Source of the DNA: Sphingomonas sp. HMP6
GTDB lineage: Bacteria > Pseudomonadota > Alphaproteobacteria > Sphingomonadales > Sphingomonadaceae
Length of the DNA: 64,000 bases
Assembly: GCF_013374095.1 (NCBI RefSeq)
Contig: NZ_AP022672.1
Coordinates: forward strand, 3,427,501 to 3,491,500
Direction: 5' to 3'
The translations under genes and the position numbers were made by a program. Positions 53,643 to 61,907 of this stretch are shown piece after piece. Numbering within the stretch: the first letter of the stretch is position 1; each line of letters starts with the position of its first letter. Below the pieces are notes generated by a model. The model did no database searches and was not told the DNA's origin. It worked only from the letters and a program-made list of their open reading frames with translations.

Positions 53643-54923
53643 TCAATCTTCGCTAATCAGGCTGGTCCGTTTGGTTTCGGGCAGCAGCCAGAAGCACAGC
53701 GTCGTGATGGCAAGAATGATCGTGACGTACCAGTAGAAGCCGCTCTCCACATGCGCTTGCTTGAAGCGGAGCGCGACATATTCGGCGGTGCCGCCGAACA
53801 ACGCATTGCCGAGCGCATAGGGCAGTGCGACGCCGAGCGCGCGGATGTGCGCGGGGAAGAGTTCCGCCTTCACCAACGCACTGATCGAGGTGTAGGCGGC
53901 GAGCAGGAGCAGCGGGATCATGATGATGCCGAAGGCCTGCACCGGATCGCGCGCGACCGCGAGCGCGCTGAACACCGGGACCGACACCAACGTGCCGCCC
54001 GCGCCGAACAGCAGCAGCATCGGTTTGCGCCCGAACCGATCGGCGAGGCTGCCGAACAGCGGCTGGACGAGCATGAACACGACGAGCGCCGCGGTCATGA
54101 TGCCGGTCGCGGTCTGGATCGAGAACCCCGCGGTATTGGCGAGGAATTTCTGCATGTAGGTAGTGTAGGCGTAGAAGGCCAAGGAGCCGCCCGCGCTGAT
54201 GATCGCCACCAGCACGAATTCGCGCGGGTGCGCACGCCACAGCGCCACCGCGCCCGAGGCGGGGCGGTCCTTGGACAGCGCCTCGAACGACGCCGTCTCG
54301 GCCAGCCGCCGCCGCAGCAGATAGACGCCGAACGCCAGCGCTGCGCCGAGCAGGAAGGCGATGCGCCAGCCATAGCTTTCCATCTCCCCTTTGGTCAGCA
54401 GCGCTTGCAGGAGGAGCGTGACGGCGAGCGAGGTGAGCTGACCGCCGATCAGCGTGACATATTGGAAGCTCGACCAGAAGCCGCGATGCTGGCGTGTCGC
54501 CATTTCGGAGAGATAGGTGGCGCTGGCGCCATATTCGCCGCCGACCGACAGCCCCTGGATCATCCGCGCGAGGAGCAGGATGATCGGCGCGGCCAGGCCG
54601 ATGCTGGCGTAATCCGGCACGAAGGCGATCATCAGCGAGCCGGCGCACATCAGCCCCACTGACACCGCCAGACCCGCCTTGCGCCCGTGGCTGTCGGCGT
54701 AGCGGCCCATGATGTACGCGCCGATCGGCCGCATGAAGAAACCGATCGCGAACACCGCCGACGTGCCGAGCAATTGCGCGGTCGCATCGCCCTTGGGAAA
54801 GAAGGACGCCGCGAAATAGAGCGAGAGCGAGGTGTAGGCGTACCAGTCATACCATTCGACCAGATTACCGGCCGAGCCGCCGATGATGGCGCGCAGCCGT
54901 TTCGCTTCGAGTGCCATCGTCAT
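53643..54923 (-). CDS. MHS-family MFS transporter (KgtP-like)
   Basis: Twelve-helix metabolite:proton symporter, 426 residues. GGSAGNLVEWYDWYAYTSLSLYF and FMRPIGAYIMGRYADSHGRKAGL are MHS-type landmarks (motif A: GRYADSHGRK), shared with alpha-ketoglutarate, citrate and proline/betaine permeases. Substrate cannot be fixed, though the N-terminal YDWYAY variation is KgtP-like. Stands alone between unrelated genes. Confidence 0.88.
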   Translation of the reverse strand: MTMALEAKRLRAIIGGSAGNLVEWYDWYAYTSLSLYFAASFFPKGDATAQLLGTSAVFAIGFFMRPIGAYIMGRYADSHGRKAGLAVSVGLMCAGSLMIAFVPDYASIGLAAPIILLLARMIQGLSVGGEYGASATYLSEMATRQHRGFWSSFQYVTLIGGQLTSLAVTLLLQALLTKGEMESYGWRIAFLLGAALAFGVYLLRRRLAETASFEALSKDRPASGAVALWRAHPREFVLVAIISAGGSLAFYAYTTYMQKFLANTAGFSIQTATGIMTAALVVFMLVQPLFGSLADRFGRKPMLLLFGAGGTLVSVPVFSALAVARDPVQAFGIIMIPLLLLAAYTSISALVKAELFPAHIRALGVALPYALGNALFGGTAEYVALRFKQAHVESGFYWYVTIILAITTLCFWLLPETKRTSLISED

Positions 54924-55023
54924 CCCCCGTCAGGCGCGCACAAGAGGCGAAATCGCGACGAGGCGCAAGATCGCGCAGGTCTATCGGTTGAGTGCAACTG
55001 CCCGATGCCGCATACACGCGGCC

Positions 55024-55551
55024 ATGCGCTTTTCCCCTGCCCCGTTTGCCGCGCTTGTCGCGATCCTGTTCGTGTCCGGCTGCGTCAGCGCGCCAAAGGC
55101 ACCGCGCCCGGTGCCCGGACCCGTTGCCCTGCCGCCTCCCGCGCCGCCAGTGCTGCCCGTGCCGCAGGGGGCGGATTGGCGCGATTGGGCGGTGACGCCC
55201 GGCGACTGGGCATATCGCGCCGAGGGGCGGGGTTCGGTTGCCTCATTCGCTGCGCCGGGAGCCACTGCTTTGCTGACGCTGCGCTGCGACCGGGGGGCGG
55301 GCGCGGTGTATCTGTCGCGCAGCGGTGCGGTGGCGACACCGCTGACGCTGCGCACGTCGAGCCTTGCGCGGACGGTGACGGTTCAGCCGAGCGGTGCATC
55401 GGTTGTTGTCGCGCTGACGGCGCGCGATCCGTTGCTCGATGCGCTGGCGTTCAGCCGCGGGCGCTTCATCGTCGAGCAGCAGGGTGCGCCGACTTTGGTC
55501 GTTCCGGCCTGGGCCGAAGTGGGGCGGGTGATCGAGGATTGCCGCGGCTGA
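55024..55551 (+). CDS. Hypothetical lipoprotein
   Basis: A 175-residue precursor with lipobox LFVSGCVSAP, a Pro-rich linker (VPGPVALPPPAPPVLPVP), then a beta-rich domain (ADWRDWAVTPGDWAYRAEGRGSVASF...LTLRCDRGAGAVYLSRSG) and a Cys pair (RCDR, DCRG). Probably anchored in the outer membrane. No family was recognised. ATG 55024 directly precedes the signal peptide. Confidence 0.65.
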   Translation: MRFSPAPFAALVAILFVSGCVSAPKAPRPVPGPVALPPPAPPVLPVPQGADWRDWAVTPGDWAYRAEGRGSVASFAAPGATALLTLRCDRGAGAVYLSRSGAVATPLTLRTSSLARTVTVQPSGASVVVALTARDPLLDALAFSRGRFIVEQQGAPTLVVPAWAEVGRVIEDCRG

Positions 55552-55609
55552 CCGCGCGTCTCGCGGGAGCTTTGGGCAGGCGAAAGAGAATCGTCGAAAC
55601 GCCGGAACA

Positions 55610-55640
55610 TTACAAGACTTGTTTCGCAAAATTTTATGAT
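55610..55640 (+). promoter_or_regulatory. Candidate promoter of the small transcript
   Basis: TTACAA (55610-55615) and TATGAT (55635-55640) with a 19-bp spacer resemble -35 and -10 elements. Transcription would start near 55647, at or near the first tiny ORF's ATG. Confidence 0.45.
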
Positions 55641-55646
55641 TCAAAC

Positions 55647-55685
55647 ATGGCCCGTGCCCAGGCCTGGGCACGTCGTTTTAACTAG
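55647..55685 (+). CDS. Tiny ORF 1 (12 residues), possibly leaderless
   Basis: MARAQAWARRFN. Contains the perfect 20-bp palindrome CGTGCCCAGGCCTGGGCACG (55653-55672) followed by a short T run, so the same bases could form an RNA hairpin. No Shine-Dalgarno. May be coding or structural. Confidence 0.35.
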   Translation: MARAQAWARRFN

Positions 55686-55702
55686 CGAAAGGAGGTGATC
55701 CG

Positions 55703-55759
55703 ATGTCTCATGGTTCAGCAAAGGGGTCGGTTCGATTGGCTTGGAGGACGCACCTTTAA
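55703..55759 (+). CDS. Tiny ORF 2 (18 residues) with full-length anti-anti-SD
   Basis: MSHGSAKGSVRLAWRTHL. Upstream GAAAGGAGGTGATCC (55687-55701) complements the 3' tail of 16S rRNA along its whole length. The GGAGG core is 7 nt from ATG 55703, an ideal distance. No homologous family was recognised. Confidence 0.55.
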   Translation: MSHGSAKGSVRLAWRTHL

Positions 55760-55874
55760 GCCCTTTGGAATGACGGCGGGGGGTATCCTTCCCCAATCAA
55801 CGCCGCCGTTTATCGGGGTTTATCGGTTTCGCATGGTCCTCCAGGCCGGAGCTTCCGGCCGCTGACCATGTCAG

Positions 55875-55917
55875 GAGGTTGCCGGGGTGGCGAGAACGCC
55901 CCCCGGCAGCCTCTTTT
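55875..55917 (+). terminator. Rho-independent terminator of the small transcript
   Basis: GAGGTTGCCGGGG and CCCCCGGCAGCCTC arms followed by TTTT. Confidence 0.75.
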
Positions 55918-55972
55918 CATTTGGGGCGAAGGCGCACGCGCCGCCGGTGCCCGCAAGGCCGGCATCGCCCCA

Positions 55973-56030
55973 AACGGCCGGCGGGTCACGCGCCAGCGAG
56001 AACCCGGCCGACGGCTTTGCCGACGGCATG
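55973..56030. repeat. GC-rich modular repeat, partial copy
   Basis: GCCGGCGGGTCACGCGCCAGCG and GCCGACGGCTTTGCCGACGGC share the blocks CCGGCGGGT...CCAGCG and GACGGCTTTGCCG with the copies at 12839-12961 and 32364-32510. Confidence 0.45.
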
Positions 56031-56132
56031 ATGGTGTTGGGCACTGACCGCGGGGGTTTTGCGGTAGTATCGATTTGCATCATAGCGTTCGCCCGGTTGC
56101 GGACACTCACAAGCCTGTGGCACCATCGTTGA

Positions 56133-56567
56133 ATGAACAGCAAGTTGGTCTTGGAGTATAAGTTCAGTCGCGACGGTGACGCTTTCGGGTGGCTGAAGGC
56201 AGAGGTTCACACTCCACGTTTTTCCGGCCGCAACGGTGCGTGGGTTCAGTGGCAGGATGTAGGCGACTTCGCTGCTTCTCTTTCAAAGTTTCCTATCGAA
56301 ACTGACAGCCCAGCGCTCTGCGAATGGGGCTTTGGCGAGAAAGGGCAATATGCAGAAATTACCAAGGTGAGCATCGCGCCGAAGGCGTTGACCGGGGGGC
56401 TTGTCGCTGACGTCTCACTAGCGAACTGGTACGAGCCGACACAGCGATGCAGCACGCGTTTCGATACAGACTATCCCTCCCTTGCTCGGTTTCAGCAGGA
56501 GATCGAGCGCATGATGCGGGAACGCGTAGGCAGCGCTGTCCTTCATGGCTCCGCGGATTTTAGCTAA
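56133..56567 (+). CDS. Hypothetical protein, 144 residues
   Basis: Soluble protein without signal peptide or membrane segment. WVQWQDVGDFAASLSKFP and EWGFGEKGQYAEITKVSIAPKALTGGLVADVSLANW give a beta-rich pattern somewhat like DUF6228-type proteins, which is uncertain. Base composition is lower in GC than the flanking genes, a hint of acquisition. Could be an orphan immunity-like protein; no toxin is next to it. Confidence 0.6.
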   Translation: MNSKLVLEYKFSRDGDAFGWLKAEVHTPRFSGRNGAWVQWQDVGDFAASLSKFPIETDSPALCEWGFGEKGQYAEITKVSIAPKALTGGLVADVSLANWYEPTQRCSTRFDTDYPSLARFQQEIERMMRERVGSAVLHGSADFS

Positions 56568-56661
56568 CCCCCGATCCCCTCCTTGCTCTCGACAGCATTC
56601 TCCACAAAGATGCCCGACACGCGCCGCCAAGAGTGCGTCGATCTTCAAAGGGGTTCCGATC

Positions 56662-58248
56662 ATGCGCACCGTCGTCCTATCGCTGCTGCTCGCCTCCGTG
56701 GCCGCTCCGCTCGCGGCGCAGACCGCGCCCGTGGTCGAGGAGAAATCGATCGACCAGTTGCAGGCGATGATGGCGGGTGGGACCTCGTCCGAGGCGATCA
56801 CGCAGGCCTATCTCGCGCGCATCGCCGCGATGGACCGCACCGGGCCGACGCTGCGCGCGGTGATCGCGGTCAACCCCGATGCGGTGGCCCAGGCGCGCGC
56901 GGCTGATGCGCGGCGGAAAAGCGGCAAGCCGCTCGGGCCGCTCGACGGCGTGCCGGTGCTGATCAAGGATAATATCGAAACCAAAGACCCGATCGCGACC
57001 ACTGCGGGGAGCCTTGCACTCAAGGACAACATCACGCTGCGCGACGCACCGCTCGTCGCCAATCTGCGCGCGCAGGGGGCGGTGATCTTGGGCAAGACCA
57101 ACCTAAGCGAATGGGCCAATATCCGCTCCTCTAATTCGATCAGCGGATGGAGCGCGGTCGGTGGGCTGGTGCGCAACCCCTATGCGCTCGACCGGACATC
57201 GTGCGGATCGTCGAGCGGATCGGGCGCGGCGGTCGCGGCGAGCTTCGCGGCGGTGGCGGTGGGGACCGAGACCGACGGATCGGTCGTCTGCCCGTCGTCG
57301 ATGAACGGGCTGGTCGGGTTGAAGCCGACGCTCGGTTGGGTCAGCCGTCGCCACGTCGTGCCGATCAGCCATAGTCAGGATACGCCGGGGCCTATGGCGC
57401 GCAGCGTTCGCGATGCCGCGATCCTGTTCGCCGGGATGGTCGGGGTCGACCCCGCCGATCCGGCGACGACGCGCCAGCCCAAAGATCGCGCGGCACCGGC
57501 GAGCTTCGTTGACGGCCTGAAGAGCGCCTCGCTCAAAGGCGTGCGGGTCGCGGTGCTGCATCCCGACATGCCCGCGATGCTGAAGGCGCAGTATGAAGCC
57601 GCGCTCGGCGTGATGAAGGCGCAGGGCGCGGTGCTGGTGGATGTCGAACAGCCCAAGCTCGACGGAATCGGCGCGGCCGAGGGACAAGTGCTGCATGTCG
57701 AATTGAAGGCCGATCTCAACGCTTATCTCGCCACCACACCCAAGGCGGTGACCGCGCGGACGCTCGCGCAGGTGATCGCCTTCAACGACGCGAACAAGGC
57801 GACCGAAATGCCGTTCTTCGAACAGGAGACTTTCCTCGAAGCCGAAAAGACCGATGGCCTCGCCAATCCGGAATATCTGGGCGCACGCGCGAAATCGCTG
57901 CGGCTGGCGGGAAAGGAGGGGATCGACGCGATGCTCGCCAAGGCGAATGCCACGATCCTGGTCGAGCCGACGTACGGCATGCCGTGGCTGTCCGACACGG
58001 TGTATGGCGATCAATTCAGCGGCCCCTCGGCGAGCGAGTTGCCGGCCGTCGCGGGCTACCCGCATTTGACCGTGCCGATGGGGCTGGTCCGCGGCGTGCC
58101 GGTCGGCCTGTCTTTCATTGCGACGGCGTGGGAGGATCGCGCGGTGCTCAACGCGGGCTATGTCTATGAGCAAGCGGCGAAGGCGCGGGTTGCGCCGCGC
58201 TATGCCGCGACCAACGATGCCGGGCCGGGGTTGGCGGGGGCAAGGTAA
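56662..58248 (+). CDS. Amidase-signature family hydrolase, secreted
   Basis: A 528-residue precursor with a Sec signal peptide (SVAAPLAAQ). Amidase-signature catalytic triad: Lys in VLIKDNIETKD, Ser in SCGSSSGSGAAVAA and the second Ser in the same GSSSGSG loop. GTETDGSVVCPSSMNGLVGLKPTLGWVSR is a long conserved block. It probably cleaves amides or peptides in the periplasm. ATG 56662 directly precedes the signal peptide. Followed by a REP element. Confidence 0.9.
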   Translation: MRTVVLSLLLASVAAPLAAQTAPVVEEKSIDQLQAMMAGGTSSEAITQAYLARIAAMDRTGPTLRAVIAVNPDAVAQARAADARRKSGKPLGPLDGVPVLIKDNIETKDPIATTAGSLALKDNITLRDAPLVANLRAQGAVILGKTNLSEWANIRSSNSISGWSAVGGLVRNPYALDRTSCGSSSGSGAAVAASFAAVAVGTETDGSVVCPSSMNGLVGLKPTLGWVSRRHVVPISHSQDTPGPMARSVRDAAILFAGMVGVDPADPATTRQPKDRAAPASFVDGLKSASLKGVRVAVLHPDMPAMLKAQYEAALGVMKAQGAVLVDVEQPKLDGIGAAEGQVLHVELKADLNAYLATTPKAVTARTLAQVIAFNDANKATEMPFFEQETFLEAEKTDGLANPEYLGARAKSLRLAGKEGIDAMLAKANATILVEPTYGMPWLSDTVYGDQFSGPSASELPAVAGYPHLTVPMGLVRGVPVGLSFIATAWEDRAVLNAGYVYEQAAKARVAPRYAATNDAGPGLAGAR

Positions 58249-58250
58249 TC

Positions 58251-58357
58251 GTCACCCCGGCCCTGTGCCGGGGTCCACCGTGCCGCACGCGCACCGCTCG
58301 AATTTCAGGCTATATGTTCGTCGAGAGGTGGACCCCGGCACAAAGGCCGGGGTGACG
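58251..58357. repeat. REP-like inverted repeat, GTCACCCCGG family
   Basis: GTCACCCCGGCCCTGTGCCGGGGTCCACC and GGTGGACCCCGGCACAAAGG...CCGGGGTGAC arms around an about 45-nt centre. Located between the amidase and DUF2721 genes. Confidence 0.88.
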
Positions 58358-58364
58358 GGGTGTG

Positions 58365-58865
58365 TTATCGCTCCAACAATTCCTGCCGGACGTGGATCGC
58401 GGAGAGCGAGATGCGCACCTCGATCAGGAAGCAGACAAGCGAGGCGATCAGCAAGCCCATCGCCAGGATGAACGATAGTGCGACGACGGTCCCGATGTGG
58501 AGCTGTACCAGCTCCGCGATGAACAGGAGCGCGACGACGAGGCACGTCATCACCGCGCTCGACGTGGCGAGCACCAGCGAGCGGTTGATCACCGACATGC
58601 GCCGGTCGAGCAGGCGCAGTTCCCAGACATGGCGATCATGTTCGGGGCCGCTCGACAAAGGATGCAGATCCTCCAACGCGCGGGCGCGATCGACGACGCG
58701 CGCCAGGCGCCCGACCAGCACGTTGAGCAACGCGCCGATCCCCGCCAGCATGAAGACGGGCGAGAGCGAAAGCTGAATCGTCTGCGCGATCGTGGAGACG
58801 GCGGGGAAGGTGTACATCCCCACCTTTTGCGGTGGCGCGCCGCGCGACGCAAGCGACCCCTCCAT
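58365..58865 (-). CDS. DUF2721 membrane protein
   Basis: A 166-residue inner-membrane protein with helices at STIAQTIQLSLSPVFMLAGIGALLNVL, SLVLATSSAVMTCLVVALLFIAELV and VVALSFILAMGLLIASLVCFLIEV. The LVGRLARVVDRARALED loop is typical of DUF2721. ATG 58865 has GGAGG 10 nt upstream. The long upstream frame runs antisense to the GNAT gene and was not accepted. Confidence 0.83.
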   Translation of the reverse strand: MEGSLASRGAPPQKVGMYTFPAVSTIAQTIQLSLSPVFMLAGIGALLNVLVGRLARVVDRARALEDLHPLSSGPEHDRHVWELRLLDRRMSVINRSLVLATSSAVMTCLVVALLFIAELVQLHIGTVVALSFILAMGLLIASLVCFLIEVRISLSAIHVRQELLER

Positions 58866-58901
58866 AGAATGGTAACCTCCGCGCGTTAAACCCCGTGCGA
58901 C

Positions 58902-59981
58902 ATGACTAAGCCGATGTTCCTTGCCGACTTTATGCGCCTGCCCTCGCTGACGCGTGCGGTTGTGCTCGACGGGTTGGCGGGCGCGATCGACACCGTTGCC
59001 GAGGGGGCTGCACCGGGCCATGCATTCCTGCGCTTTGGGTGGTTCGCGGCGGCGCTGGCGGCTTACGGTGGCGCGGCGCGGACCATCGTGGTCGAGGAGG
59101 ATGGCATGCCGGTCGTCGCCTTGCCGTTCGTAAGCGTTGGGCCGGCGGCGGCTGGGGTGGCGACGGTACCGGGCAGTTACTGGCCGTTCCGTAGCTTTCC
59201 GATGCACCGCGACGCCGGCCCGCGCGCGATTGATGCGCTGCTGACTGTGCTCGCAGGGTCGGTCATGGCACTGCGGATCGGGCCGGTGTACGATAAGGAT
59301 CAGGCGGTGGCGCCGTTGCTGGCGCGCGCACGGGCGAAGGGCTGGGCGGTGCTCGACCGCTTCGTCGCCGACAGTTTCGTGTTCGACCTGCAGCAGCCCG
59401 ATTGGCCGCGCGGATCGAGCTTGCGCAAGAACCGCTTCCACGAAAAGCATCTGGCCGATCACGGCGCGCTCGACTGGCGTTTTCCGGGCGGAGCGGAATG
59501 GGCAGCGACGTTCGCTGCGATGGCGGCGGTCGAACAGAAAAGCTGGATCGCCGCGCGCACCGATGGCCGCGACGCGAAGTTCACCGATGCGGGCCATGGT
59601 GCCTTCTGGCGTGACGTCGCGCGTGATCCGGTGCTGGCGCGGATGCTGTCGGCCGCGATGCTGACGGTAGACGGGCAGCCTGCGGCTTTCTCGTTCGACC
59701 TCGATTGCGGTGCCACAAAATATGCCATCGCCAACAGTTACGATCCGGCGTTCGCCAAGCATTCGCCGGGCAAGCTGCTTTACTATCGCAACCTCATTCG
59801 TGCGCGCGACGCCGGGATCGCGACGGTCGATTGGGGGGCGGGGGACAGCGGCTATAAGCAGACGATCGGCGCGATGCAGGGGCCGGTGCTGCGCGACTGG
59901 TTGCTGGTGCGCCCGGGCCTGCCCGCGCTCGTCGGGCAAATGCTGAAAGGGTGGTGGGGCGCGAGCGGCAATCCCGGTTGA
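58902..59981 (+). CDS. GNAT-like acetyltransferase (Acetyltransf_6/BioF2 type)
   Basis: A 359-residue protein with the duplicated GNAT architecture of the CelD/BioF2-like family. FVADSFVFDLQQPDW, SLRKNRFHEKHLADHGALDWRFPGGAEW, and DLDCGATKYAIANSYDPAFAKHSPGKLLYYRNLIRARDAGIATVDWGAGDSGYKQ match that group. Such proteins transfer acyl groups, sometimes in polysaccharide biosynthesis. Substrate unknown. Divergent from the DUF2721 gene. Confidence 0.82.
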   Translation: MTKPMFLADFMRLPSLTRAVVLDGLAGAIDTVAEGAAPGHAFLRFGWFAAALAAYGGAARTIVVEEDGMPVVALPFVSVGPAAAGVATVPGSYWPFRSFPMHRDAGPRAIDALLTVLAGSVMALRIGPVYDKDQAVAPLLARARAKGWAVLDRFVADSFVFDLQQPDWPRGSSLRKNRFHEKHLADHGALDWRFPGGAEWAATFAAMAAVEQKSWIAARTDGRDAKFTDAGHGAFWRDVARDPVLARMLSAAMLTVDGQPAAFSFDLDCGATKYAIANSYDPAFAKHSPGKLLYYRNLIRARDAGIATVDWGAGDSGYKQTIGAMQGPVLRDWLLVRPGLPALVGQMLKGWWGASGNPG

Positions 59982-60013
59982 GGCCGAAACCGCTCCCAAG
60001 CGTTGATGCCGCC

Positions 60014-60295
60014 ATGGATGAGATCGAACGCGTACGCATCGCCATGGAAGCCGCCGCCGAGGCGCTCGATTTCGAGCAGGCGCGGCGCTTGCGCGACCAG
60101 CTCTCGCTGTTGCGCAGCGGTGCGAGCCTCGCCGACGCCGAAGCCGCCGACACTGCCGACCTGATGCGCCAGCAGCCCGGCGCGATGGGACTGGGCAGCA
60201 GCCAGCAACGCATGACGCCCCCACCCGGGTGGCAAAAACCGAAAAAGCCCGACCCGATGACCCGCGCCACCGGACGACGTCAGACGCGCACGTAG
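60014..60295 (+). CDS. UvrB/UvrC-motif protein
   Basis: A 93-residue protein. MDEIERVRIAMEAAAEALDFEQARRLRDQLSLL is a UVR helical hairpin as in UvrB/UvrC or McsA. The remainder is Pro/Lys-rich (TPPPGWQKPKKPDP). Possibly a partner of UvrB or a McsA-like adaptor; no kinase gene is adjacent. Convergent with trmB, overlapping its end by 16 bp. Confidence 0.8.
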   Translation: MDEIERVRIAMEAAAEALDFEQARRLRDQLSLLRSGASLADAEAADTADLMRQQPGAMGLGSSQQRMTPPPGWQKPKKPDPMTRATGRRQTRT

Positions 60296-60960
60296 CGGAA
60301 GTACCAGACCTCGCGCCCCTGCCGCCGCGCTTTGCGTTCGTAGCGCGTTTCGGGCCAGTCCTCGGGGCGCGTCAGGAAATCCGCCGGCGCCTGCGCCGTC
60401 CACACGAAATCGCGGCGCTGGTTCATGATCATCATCGACCAGCGGCAATAGGTCGGGTCATCCGTGCCGAGCCGGAATTCTGCACCCGGCTTCAGCTTCG
60501 CGGCGATCAGGTCGAGCGGGCCGTGATTGACCATGCGGCGCTTGGCATGGCGCGCTTTGCGCCACGGATCGGGGTGGAGCAGGTACACGCGCGACAGCGA
60601 CGCATCGGGCAAGCGTTCAAGCACGTCGAGCGCATCGCCCATGTGCAGCCGGACATTGTCGAGCGCTTCGTCGCGGACATGGCTGAGCGCGCCAACGACG
60701 CCGTTGAGGAACGGCTCGCACCCGATGAAGCCGGTAGCGCGCCGCGCGGCGGCTTGCCCCGCCAGATGCTCGCCCGCGCCGAAGCCGATTTCGACCTCGA
60801 GCGGGCGATCCGCCCCGAACAGCGTCGTGGCATCGATCGGCCCGGTGTCGGGCACGCTGATCTCGGGCAGCAATTGCTCGACAAGATCGGCCTGGCCGAG
60901 GCGCAACTTATGCCCTTGGCGGCGGCCATAGAGGCGGCGGGTGGTCATCGGATCGGTCAT
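60280..60960 (-). CDS. trmB: tRNA (guanine-N7)-methyltransferase
   Basis: SAM-dependent enzyme that forms m7G46 in tRNA. At 226 residues it has family blocks: EVEIGFGAGEHLAGQAA (SAM loop), GCEPFLNGV, VYLLHPDPWRKARHAKRRMV (PDPWPK motif) and GTDDPTYCRWSMM. ATG 60960 (MTDPMTTRR) is chosen. Downstream of the 61026 gene on the same strand, within the lnt-metK-trmB neighbourhood. Confidence 0.95.
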   Translation of the reverse strand: MTDPMTTRRLYGRRQGHKLRLGQADLVEQLLPEISVPDTGPIDATTLFGADRPLEVEIGFGAGEHLAGQAAARRATGFIGCEPFLNGVVGALSHVRDEALDNVRLHMGDALDVLERLPDASLSRVYLLHPDPWRKARHAKRRMVNHGPLDLIAAKLKPGAEFRLGTDDPTYCRWSMMIMNQRRDFVWTAQAPADFLTRPEDWPETRYERKARRQGREVWYFRYVRV

Positions 60961-61025
60961 CGGGGTGGCCTTAGCGGGCGGCGCCGGTTGAGCAAAGCGC
61001 CGATGCCTGCGAAGGAGCACGCTTG

Positions 61026-61844
61026 CTACTTGCCCTTGGCCCGATCGAGCAACTGGATGCGGCTTCCCGCGACCGACCAGATTCGGTCATTCTGGACCAT
61101 CATGACATAGACCGGGATGTGCGCAGTCAGCGATGAAAAGACATGGATTTCCGTCGGTGTCGGGTCGAGGAGGTGCGAGATCGTCAGCGCTTCCGGGGTG
61201 CCCTCCCCTTGTTCGCGCAACGGAAACAGAGCGCAGCTTTTCGCAAAGCTGCGCACCGGCCCGGCCTTGCCGTCCGCCGACACCTCGATGAGGAAATGTC
61301 CGCCGAACGGGATCGTGTCATTATCGGGCTGCGGCGTCAGGAAATAGACCAAAATCGAACCGCTCGGCACTTTGGGCGGCAGGATGACGGTATTGAACGG
61401 CTTATCGATGCAGCGTTTCTGCCCGCTCGCGACGAGCGCGGCCATTGCGGTGTCGCGTGCCGCGATCATCCGTTTGCGCGCCGGACTGATCTTCGTGTCG
61501 TCGCCGGGTCCGAGCAGCTTGCTCGAGACGAGCTTGTTGTCTCTGAAATCGGCGACGTAGATCGCGTGGGGGTCGGCGCGATTCTTGTCGACGAACACCA
61601 GTTGCGGAGTCGCCGCGTTGCCGTCAACGATCCATCCGCCGGCTTTCGCCGAGAGGTCAGCGATCTTCGCGCGCAGATCGTCGGTGCCGTGCCACGCGGC
61701 TTGGTCATAGGCATAGATCAGCGTGCCACGCTCGCGCGCCTGATCGATTGCCTGCTGGTCCACCGCCGTCACTTGGCCCGGATCAGCCAGCGCGGGTGCG
61801 GCGATCAGCAGCGTCAATGCCGCAAACACTTTGGAAAAACGCAT
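61026..61844 (-). CDS. Hypothetical secreted protein, 272 residues
   Basis: Sec signal peptide (ALTLLIAAPALAD), then a beta-rich domain with LIYAYDQAAWHGTDDLRAKI, QLVFVDKNRADPHAIYVADFRD, GSILVYFLTPQPDNDTIPFGGHFLIEV and a Cys pair (KRCIDKP, KSCALFP). Probably periplasmic. No family was recognised. ATG 61844 sits just behind the metK terminator. Confidence 0.68.
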   Translation of the reverse strand: MRFSKVFAALTLLIAAPALADPGQVTAVDQQAIDQARERGTLIYAYDQAAWHGTDDLRAKIADLSAKAGGWIVDGNAATPQLVFVDKNRADPHAIYVADFRDNKLVSSKLLGPGDDTKISPARKRMIAARDTAMAALVASGQKRCIDKPFNTVILPPKVPSGSILVYFLTPQPDNDTIPFGGHFLIEVSADGKAGPVRSFAKSCALFPLREQGEGTPEALTISHLLDPTPTEIHVFSSLTAHIPVYVMMVQNDRIWSVAGSRIQLLDRAKGK

Positions 61845-61845
61845 G

Positions 61846-61880
61846 AAAAAGCCTCTCGCCACCGGCGTGACGAGAGGCTG
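61846..61880 (-). terminator. Terminator of metK overlapping the next start region
   Basis: Reading the minus strand, AGCCTCTCG and CGAGAGGCTTTTTC form a stem plus T tract at 61880-61846, directly before ATG 61844. Termination here would also shape expression of the following gene. Confidence 0.78.
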
Positions 61881-61907
61881 CTTCATTATCGGTTGCTCTG
61901 CAACAGG

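Larger units (their letters stand above)
55647..55917 (+). ncRNA. Structured small transcript ending in a terminator
   Basis: Predicted about 270-nt RNA downstream of the candidate promoter. After the two tiny ORFs come three hairpins: 55772-55810 (ACGGCG/CGCCGT with inner GGGG/CCCC), 55832-55870 (CATGGTC/GACCATG enclosing GGCCGGAGC/CTTCCGGCC) and a terminator at 55875-55917. It does not match known SRP, 6S, tmRNA or RNase P patterns as recalled. The remaining part of the 581-bp gap (55918-56132) has a GC-rich modular repeat but no gene. Confidence 0.5.

Noticed and set aside
55687..55701. Reverse-strand 16S rRNA fragment
   Set aside because: Match ends with the 15-nt tail; no further rRNA sequence follows, and spacing to ATG fits a ribosome-binding site.
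58866..60224. Extension of the DUF2721 frame upstream
   Set aside because: Runs antisense to the GNAT gene; ATG 58865 with GGAGG is sufficient.
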